From Favolaschia claudopus (Eukaryota > Basidiomycota > Agaricomycetes > Agaricales > Mycenaceae): a DNA stretch of 64,000 nucleotides. This document shows positions 57,180 through 64,000 of this stretch, piece after piece; within the stretch, counting starts at the first letter, position 1; each line of letters starts with the position of its first letter. Where the stretch lies: the NCBI GenBank assembly GCA_037176885.1, contig JAWWNJ010000015.1:1550001-1614000 (forward strand), read 5' to 3'. The notes below the pieces were generated by a model that saw only the letters and a list, made by a program, of their open reading frames with translations, was not told where the DNA came from and did no database searches. A program made the translations under genes and the position numbers.

Positions 57180-58757
57180 ACGCTAGCCATGTCTCGTGAA
57201 TCTGTGTTGCAGTGCGCAGGCGGGAAAGTCGTGGCGTCGAAGAGCTCAGCCCGAGACTGAGAGCGCGCGCGAAATGAACTCTCCTCTCTCTCTCCAACCT
57301 TCCCCTGCTCCACAAGTCCGGGCTGGGTGTATTCCACAACTTATCACAGCCAAATTGTTTAATTCAACATCGGTCAGCTATGAGCAGCTTGCGCGTACTC
57401 AGCCCGAAACCTAGGTGGGGACATGAAGCTTCACCTTCGGAAACTGTTCCCTGTGCCTGTGGCATATTCGGCTCAGACAGCCGCAAACGACCTTCGCCTC
57501 AAATACCGCCGCATAGTCTGCTTGCCAAGACGGAAAGTCGCTTCGTTGGGAACGAGAGCTCGGGAGCAACCTACGAGTCGAATGTGGTGAAAATGGGTTA
57601 AGAAATGGGCTGGCGAGGCACCGGAAAGGCAGACTTCACTCCATTTCGGTGAAACCTCAGATGTCGCTCTTCGCGGTTGCTGGGTAGTCGAGGACTGACG
57701 CAAGATTATCTGCGGGAAATGCTTGAACGCATGTTCCAATTTGAATCCCGATGCCACCCTCGGCAAGCAGTGACCAAGAAAGTGGCAAGAGACTGTTGTT
57801 TACTTCACCGTCTTTCGTTGGAACGTGTCAAATCTCCAGTGCGGACAAGGACCGTATGAAGACAAGCGCACAGTCACGATATCCACACAGTTGGTTTGAC
57901 TGGGACCGGGTTTGATCGCTTCTGAATTCGTCGCTTGTCTGTGAGGGAGGTAAAGGTACGGCACCGATTCACCAATTACATGATGCGTTGCAGTGGTGGT
58001 CCATCTTTGCGTAAACTGTTGAACGCAACCCCGAGGCAGCACGGTGCTTGTCATTGGAGTGACGGTGGCTTGGGTCGGCTGCCACGAGCCATTGAAGCGG
58101 TCAGAATCCTCGTCGCAAACTGCAACAGCACGAACTTTTCAAGATCCATTGTGAGTTTAGGAATTGAAGAGGCATTCGACCGTGGTTTCCAGTGCATCCC
58201 GCTGCACACGGCGGCGCCGGAGAGTCGGTATCATTCTGTGGTTCGAGGGTATAGCGTGGATAACACGGAACTGTGATTAGAATCGGACTCAGGCTGATGG
58301 TGGAGATTTGTGCTCGAGTAGAAGTATCCTCAAATTTCATGGAGCGCTGTTTTCCGGGTTCTCTTGCCACAGGAAAGTGCTGATGTACTAGCGAGAGGCA
58401 TGGTTGGCTGCGAACAATTGTCCAGATTACTCAAACACAGACAAACCAAGATCCCAAGGAGTTGTACTAATATTGCAGGAGCCCCGAATGCCTCAAAAGC
58501 TGCAATGTGGTCTGCACGAGAAGAGATGTCGATTCTCAATAAACTTATCGCGTTTTGGCCTGAGGATATAACGGTGGGTCTCATTTCACAGGATGAGGTC
58601 TTGTTTTGAGCTACGCACGCCATATCTTAGGTGTATAAAATCTGTCGGAGTCTGCTTCGACACCGGAGAAGGTCATACCTGACGGTGCTTGCAAACCCAG
58701 GGTCGCAAAATTGGCAGCATGTTTGATTTTCTGATCATCCGCTGCTGCCGACTCGGG
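57180..58757. other. Interval without a supported gene
   Basis: A plus frame at 57935-58276 (113 codons) has no motif. GA/CT-rich tracts occur near 57260-57300. Nothing else stands out. Confidence 0.4.
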
Positions 58758-58766
58758 TATAAAAAT
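58758..58766 (+). promoter_or_regulatory. TATA box
   Basis: TATAAAAAT lies 56 bp before the ATG at 58814, followed by a CT-rich run (TTTCTCCTCTCTTTCC), the same layout as at 44687. Confidence 0.65.
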
Positions 58767-58813
58767 TTAAACTTTCTCCTCTCTTTCCTTTCGCCACTCA
58801 CCACTAGCTCCCA

Positions 58814-59240
58814 ATGTCCGCGCCCATTGCATCCCCCGAGTCGTCGGCACCCCCTGCAATCCGCTTCAGCTTCAACCAGATTTCTCTCTTCAGCCTCACG
58901 GTCAACTATCAGGCCGTGACGGACAATCAGCTACAGCTACCTGCCCAGTTAAACGAAGGGGCCTCCTCGGTTACTGGCAGCGCCGCTATGGTGAACTTGG
59001 CTTATCGATCGTACAAATCATCCTTTTTCATCACGCTCTTCGTCGCAGGGCCCACAACTCGCAGTACACCAGCCCGACGGCGCTGTGACTCCTTCCTCCC
59101 TCGCCGCTGCCCATACGTCGCCCGTCCGCAAAGTTTTCCAGGTACGCGGCTGTGATTCACTGAACATGTGTATGTCCATCATTAACTTGAATGCTTAGCG
59201 TCTTTCCAATGCTATTCGCGCATTGCGTCAACGTCGTTGA
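58814..59240 (+). CDS. Small predicted protein, 103 aa, three exons
   Basis: Exons 58814-58990, 59049-59141 and 59199-59240 (introns 58 and 57 bp, GT-AG, all phase 0) give 103 residues. The product starts MSAPIASPESSAPPAIRFSF and continues with a hydrophobic/polar stretch QISLFSLTVNYQAVTDNQLQ and a Ser/Ala/Pro-rich middle. It ends VRKVFQRLSNAIRALRQRR, a basic amphipathic helix. An unspliced frame runs to 113 codons, but the spliced form has clean signals and ideal intron sizes. TATA and CT-rich promoter signals are in place. No family is recognised. It may act through its basic helix on membranes, nucleic acid or calmodulin-like partners; that is speculation. Confidence 0.55.
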
Positions 59241-60255
59241 CGGGCAATTGTACTCTCGACATCACTCTCGACGAATACTGTACATATTCCGCCGCTCAAC
59301 TCGACACAAACATTCGAATTGGGAAACCAAAATTGCGCTACTCAGCAAGTGCAACTGTAAATAAGAATGAACAGACGACACATATCTTGGTACGCCGAAT
59401 ACAAATGGCAGGACGGGGTCGGAAGGAATTCGAATGACGACGAACGGACATTCTGGAGCACTGGCAGGGCTCAACCGAAGAAAATTCCACTGTATAATGC
59501 TTCGACTGACGGTTCTACCTAGCATCTACTACCTGTTCTTGCACTTACGCTCAAGTCAGTTTGTTGTACATAGGCGGAAAAAGACCGCGACTTCAATCAT
59601 GATGGCGATAATTGATTAGATGAAATAAAAGCGCGTATTACTTGGTCGAAATTTGGGGCAGAAAGCGAGGTCCTGGGAGGCCTGCAGTGAGGAGGTCTCT
59701 GAAAGCAGATGGGAATGCACGAGAGGCTTTGTTTCCAAGCCGGATTGTGGGGATTCGTTGGGGATTCGTGCGACGTGACAGGACGCGACGCGTTTTTTAT
59801 GTCGTGACTGCTGTGACGTTGGTATCCAGCCTTCCGCATCCTCTCTCTCACTGCATTTTCGGGAGCAGTCGTTCCAAAGCCTACGACGCCCAAAGCTGCC
59901 CAAAGGTCAAAACCTCGAAAGAATGCAAGACACTGGAAGCTATAAACCCACATGCGCTGCGCGTCACTTCCCATGAAAACATGTCTCCCGAAAAGGCCGT
60001 CGTTGAAATGTCGAGAACGCCGTCGCGATGATCCACGTCGACCCGCATGAGATGCGCTTTAACACGCGCCATCTCCCTCTTTTGGACACCAAGAAGCACC
60101 ACGAAAATATCCCATGCATAATCCACTGCCAAGCTGCTGGGTGCTTTAAATTCAACTCCAGTCATGGCGGTTCTTGTTCTCTCGCAGTGCCCGCCGACCG
60201 AAAGCAACTACCTTCAAGCCCACTACTCTAAGCTTGATCCCTCCTCCAAGTCACG
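59241..60255. other. Intergenic DNA
   Basis: Short overlapping frames on both strands without motifs (for example 59597-59974 minus and 59642-60031 plus). Probably the promoter region of the secreted protein gene that follows. Confidence 0.45.
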
Positions 60256-61143
60256 ATGCTCTTCCGATCCGCCTCCCTGCTCTCCCTTGCGCTGCTCTCT
60301 CTCGCCGCCCCCGCCGCTCCAGAGACAGAGGCAGACCTCGCCCCCGACGTCAACTCCCTCGGCTACCTGCGCTGCAGCGCCGGCAGCGAAAATCAAGTCA
60401 TCGGCTACATCTCGCGCTCCCTGAACAGCTTCGGGGAGTACATCGGCGTCTCCCCCAGCTCGGACCCAAACGACGTCAACCACCGGATGCTTGTGAGCCT
60501 TGATGTTACTGGGACTGGGCCGCAGGCGCTTCTCGTTAAGGTATTTCATTTATTTAAACCAATTTGTTAAAGAGAGCGTTGAAACTGAGGGACTGGATTT
60601 TTTTTCGTTCAGAACGCGCCGAAGAACAACTTCCCTTTCCTTGGGGGAATTGCTGGCTCGCAAGGAAGCTCTATTGGGTCGGACGGGGACTACGTTCTCA
60701 TCGGCGGGACACAGTCTACGGCGGTCGGCGCCAAGCCCTCGTACTGCGGCAACACCTTCACAGACAGCACGAACAAGCTACGCAAATGCGCCAGTGCTAT
60801 CGTAAGTCGTCTCTCTCTATTATTTTCTTTTATCTTCTTCTTTTATCTTGCTTTCTTTTATCTTGCTGGCTGGAGATGACTGACATATATCTTGCGCAGT
60901 GGGTCTTCAACTCGACCTCGAACCAGGTAACGCCGCAATGGACGAACGACGACGGGACCGCTGTCACTGGCAACGTCGGCTACGTGAACGAAGCGTTCGT
61001 GATCACTGGCGATAAGAAGGAGTTTGAGGATACCTGGGAGGATAAGGTTGAGTGGGTTGTGAGTCTTTTTTCTCTTGTTTGAATGTTTGCCATCTGGGTG
61101 TGCTTGCTCATTATGGTTCCAGACTCTCACTCTTGAGAACTAA
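60256..61143 (+). CDS. Predicted secreted protein, 217 aa
   Basis: Exons 60256-60540, 60613-60801, 60900-61058 and 61123-61143 sum to 654 nt. The signal peptide is MLFRSASLLSLALLSLAAPA. The mature part reads LGYLRCSAGSENQVIGYISR, then FPFLGGIAGSQGSSIGSDGD, YCGNTFTDSTNKLRKCASAI and VFNSTSNQVTPQWTNDDGTA. It ends with a seven-residue last exon, TLTLEN plus stop. Several Cys and one NxS site are consistent with secretion. It looks like a small extracellular beta-rich fungal protein of the orphan kind; no enzyme motif is seen. Confidence 0.8.
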
Positions 61144-61554
61144 GCTGCGCAAGATTGGGCGCTTGTACAGACTGACAATGATGTACTCAAAATCTGGGCT
61201 TGTGACGATGAACAACGGACATACTCTATCTGCTAGTAGCTACTAGACGAATTACTTGTAAATGCAACAAATACACGCACGCACGCTCCTTTAAATTGTG
61301 GTTGACGAATATCGCCGTCAAGATTAGCTGACGGTTCTGCTGAGTAGAAGTCTGAATACAGGAGAATAAGATCTCTCTATCGTTAAACTACTCGTGATAA
61401 TTGCTTTAGCTTTAGCTTTCGTTCGTACTTATGCTACTTATGCTCATATGTAAGCTTTAAGCTATTAGTAGGTACTACACAACCTATCGCAGATGACAAC
61501 GACGACGACAAAAAATAAAAGAAAGCGAATAATCAGTCAATCGAAATTCCAATG
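61144..61554. other. Convergent 3' region
   Basis: Between two stop codons. AT-rich with TAGCTTTAGCTTTCG-type repeats near 61405-61430. No gene seen. Confidence 0.5.
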
Positions 61555-63702
61555 CTAGCCCGGCGTCGCAGACCCACCCGCATTCCTCAAATGCGGCGGC
61601 AACGGCGTCCCCCCTCCATAAGACGCTCCACCCCACTGCCCCTGCGCACCCACCACCCCCTTCCCCACCCCCGCCACAGTATTCGCCACCGCCTTCCCCA
61701 TCGGTACCGGCGTCGACGCCCCGCTCGTATTCGCACTGAACACCGCGCTCCCATACGGCACCGTCTGCGTCCCCGGCGTCACAGACCCATGCCCATACGC
61801 GCCGCCGTACGGCCACGCCCCCGTCGCAGCGGCGTACCCGTACGGCGTCTGGTTCGCCGGGAAGTACCCCGGCTGGCGCTGAGCGCTGTTGAACCGGTAT
61901 TGCAGGGGCTGTTGGTAGGGCTGCTGGGATTGAGACTGAGACTGTTGTTGTTGGAGGGGCATGGGACTCGGCCGCGGTGTCTGCGTCTGCTGCGCTTGCG
62001 CTTGCTGAGTCTGGTAGAAGTGCGGGTAATACCCCGTCGCCGTTGTTGGTGCCGACACTGGTGCGACGGGTGTCGGGGCGGGTGCGGGGGGCGCGGCAGC
62101 GACGCCCGCGCGGACTTTGACGGTGGTGTCGTCGCGGAGGGCGGTGGCAGGGGCGCTGCGCGCGGGGAGGGTGCCGCGCCACCCGGGTGTGGCGGCGCGC
62201 GGGAGCGTGCGGTGGAGGGTGTGCAGCACGGCGGGGGGCGGGATGAGCGGGGTGGCGGGGTGCGCGGAGGAGCGGGGGCGGAGGGAGGCGAGGAGAGTGA
62301 GAGAGTCGAGGATGCCGTGCGCTGTTGTACAATTGAGTTGGTTTTTGTAAAGAAATGAAATGAAATTTGAGCCGTACCGACGTCCCACTCTTCGTCGCCT
62401 TCTTCCACGGGGCTTTTGCCCTTTCCGGCACGCAGACGTTCGACCTGGAGTTGGCCGAGTCGTTGGAGTGCGATTCGATTGCGCGTTAGAAGCTCGGTGA
62501 CGGCGTTCTCGAGCTCGAGGCTCCCCAGTACGGCTTTGAGCGACTCGATCTCATTCGGCGAAAGGATATCCTCTAGCGCGTCTACGTCAGTCTCTACTTT
62601 GGACGCAGAATCTGGAGGTGGTGGGGGTTCCATCGCGTCATCCGCCTTCTCCTCGGCGGCATTGGCAGCAAGGAGCGCGGCCTGCTGAAGCTCGACCGCG
62701 CGTTGCCGCGCCTCGAGCTTCTCCCGATATCGCTGCGCACGTTGCGCATAAACCTCACCCAACTGCCGCTGTCCAATCTCGCGCCCATTGCCGACCCACG
62801 ACGGCGCGAAGCTGGCAAACGCGCCGTAGTCAAGGAAGCTGCCACAGGTCACACGGCGCTGGGCCGTAGGGGCTACGTGCTTCGAGCGTCCCGAGTCATA
62901 CGAGAGAACAGGAGCGCGAGCGTAGTCGCCTAATTTGGGCAGGGTGGAGGTGGATGCGGATGTGGAGGGGGTGGGGAAGACGGCGACGAGGTGGGCGTGG
63001 CCGGTGGGGAGGTCTTTGAGCGCTGAGGGGCCGGTGTCGGGTGCGGAGGTGGGTGGGAGGTTTGCGGAGGACCAGTAGGTGGCATTACCGGGGAGGGACT
63101 GCATGAGTGCGTACCGCTTGTTGGAGCCGGCGACGAACCTTGGGCTCGAGGGGTCATCGTCTGTGGGCTCTTGGGGTAAGAGGGAGTCGATATCGAGGGA
63201 GATGGGGTGGAATGAGGCTTGATCTAGCAAGGAAAGGGCAATGTCGCAGAAACGCTGCTGTTCAGCCGCTGTGGGGCTTATTGAAGCGCGGGGGTGGATG
63301 GATATTGGCAAGAGGTTTTGGACGGCGGTGCGGAGAGTGGAAAGGGTGAATTTGTTTGGATCGGACAAGAGAGTTCGGAGGGAATGACGGGGTGAGGAAT
63401 TGGAAGACTGTTCAAGAGGAAATGCTCGGTCGAGGAAGGCGTGCTTGCGGTCGATGCTGGCAGGTATTGAGAAAGGGGGAGAAGCAGAGAATGTGGGATA
63501 CATACGCATCGAGAACATGGAGAATCTGAGCAGCATGAGATGGATCAATGGGTTTCGTCGCGGCGTCTGGAATAGACTCTGTGCGCTGCAATTTTTGGGC
63601 TGGCTGGTCTGCGGAGTCAGAGGTGCGTTTCCGTTTTTTTGAGTCTAGGAGTTTGAGAGGAGACTTGTCGAGTTGAAGGGTTGAGCGAGTTGCACGAGCC
63701 AT
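61555..63702 (-). CDS. Large Gln/Pro-rich predicted nuclear protein
   Basis: The start at 63702 gives MARATRSTLQLDKSPLKLLD, then a basic nuclear-signal-like SKKRKRTS. An intron leads to DRKHAFLDRAFPL and SLRTLLSDPNKFTLSTLRTA. The middle holds a conserved-looking block YDSGRSKHVAPTAQRRVTCG then SFLDYGAFASFAPSWVG. A long charged coiled coil follows, QLGEVYAQRAQRYREKLEAR and ALEDILSPNEIESLKAVLGS. After an intron near 62310-62375 the C-terminal ~270 residues are low-complexity Pro/Gln/Gly/Tyr (GYYPHFYQTQQAQAQQTQT), ending HLRNAGGSATPG. The layout (basic patch, coiled coil, Q/P-rich tail) suits a chromatin or transcription co-factor, but I do not recognise the family. Confidence 0.75.
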
Positions 63703-64000
63703 GAAATGTGCAATCCTCACGCGACGCGCGACTGTTTTGGGTAAACCGTGGTGGTGGGCAGCGAGGGCTTTTGATCGGATGATCTCATATCATGATGTGG
63801 CTGTGACCTCACTCTCCAGAAACAGCGGGATGGTGAGCAAAATTTCGGGGGGCAGGAGGACTGAAAAAATCGGGTCGGGCGCTGAAAACAATAGATTAAT
63901 CCGGGTTTTGAACGCCTTCAAGCTAGATTTTCCAATTTTGTATTTTCAATCTAAGTGACTGCGCGGATCAGAGGGAACTGGGCAAAGCCGGACAATTCTC
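63703..64000. other. Upstream region of the Gln/Pro-rich protein gene
   Basis: Probably its promoter. A plus ORF from 63701 overlaps it without support. The window ends here. Confidence 0.5.

Noticed and set aside
61484..62431. 315-codon minus-strand ORF and a 268-codon plus-strand ORF
   Set aside because: Both are His/Arg/Pro-rich shadows of the Gln/Pro-rich C-terminus encoded in another minus frame.
1..64000. tRNA, rRNA or CRISPR loci
   Set aside because: No sequence combined A- and B-box-like elements in a cloverleaf, no rRNA core was recognised, and no array of identical short repeats with unique spacers was present.

Overview
The window is eukaryotic nuclear DNA from a filamentous basidiomycete, most likely an agaricomycete mushroom. 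The evidence is dense, short GT-AG introns (mostly 40-65 bp), very compact divergent and convergent gene pairs, and proteins whose best-remembered relatives are fungal: homoserine kinase, a fungal Mgr2/Romo1, an Mdv1-like adaptor, a sedolisin and p23 with a Gly-Met tail. It also has a cytoplasmic dynein heavy chain gene that lacks the tail region, which fits the two-gene dynein heavy chain described in agaricomycetes. Every gene call is from reading the sequence; no database search was run. Exon joins were worked out by hand from splice signals, frame and known family motifs.

Layout. 1-3.7 kb: the 3' part of a cytochrome P450 gene converges on a GCNA/SprT-type protease gene. 3.86-6.56 kb: a 2.7-kb non-autonomous DNA transposon with terminal inverted repeats, a 9-bp target duplication and inverted arrays of a degenerate ~23-bp repeat, inserted about 120 bp upstream of the protease start codon. 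6.6-16.7 kb: gene-poor, holding homoserine kinase (THR1), two small predicted proteins, a gene relic and a degenerate ~290-bp tandem array. 16.7-32.4 kb: a tight housekeeping block with a membrane protein, MGR2, PEX10, SmE and the dynein motor gene. 32.4-42.3 kb: a 407-bp foldback MITE, a serine-rich membrane protein, an exonuclease V homologue, a secreted sedolisin and a secreted serine beta-lactamase-like protein. 44.7-54.2 kb: a small proline-rich protein, an Mdv1/Caf4-like mitochondrial fission adaptor, a membrane protein, p23/Sba1, a secreted fungal protein and a HAD sugar/polyol phosphatase. 54.2-58.7 kb: gene-poor, with a GC-rich ~155-bp tandem array carrying SacII-type hairpins. 58.8-63.7 kb: another small orphan, a secreted orphan and a large Gln/Pro-rich protein.

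The genes do not form one pathway. Several act in organelle biology (Mgr2 in inner-membrane import, Pex10 in peroxisome import, Mdv1 in fission, EXO5 in mitochondrial or nuclear DNA repair). Others are general housekeeping genes or secreted hydrolases. I found no convincing metabolic cluster around the P450.

The points most worth following up are the transposon with its inverted subterminal arrays, the EXO5 homologue whose catalytic acid reads as lysine, the tail-less dynein gene, two GC-AG introns and a 27-nt microexon in core genes, the foldback MITE, the two tandem arrays, and three dispersed small genes of similar design.
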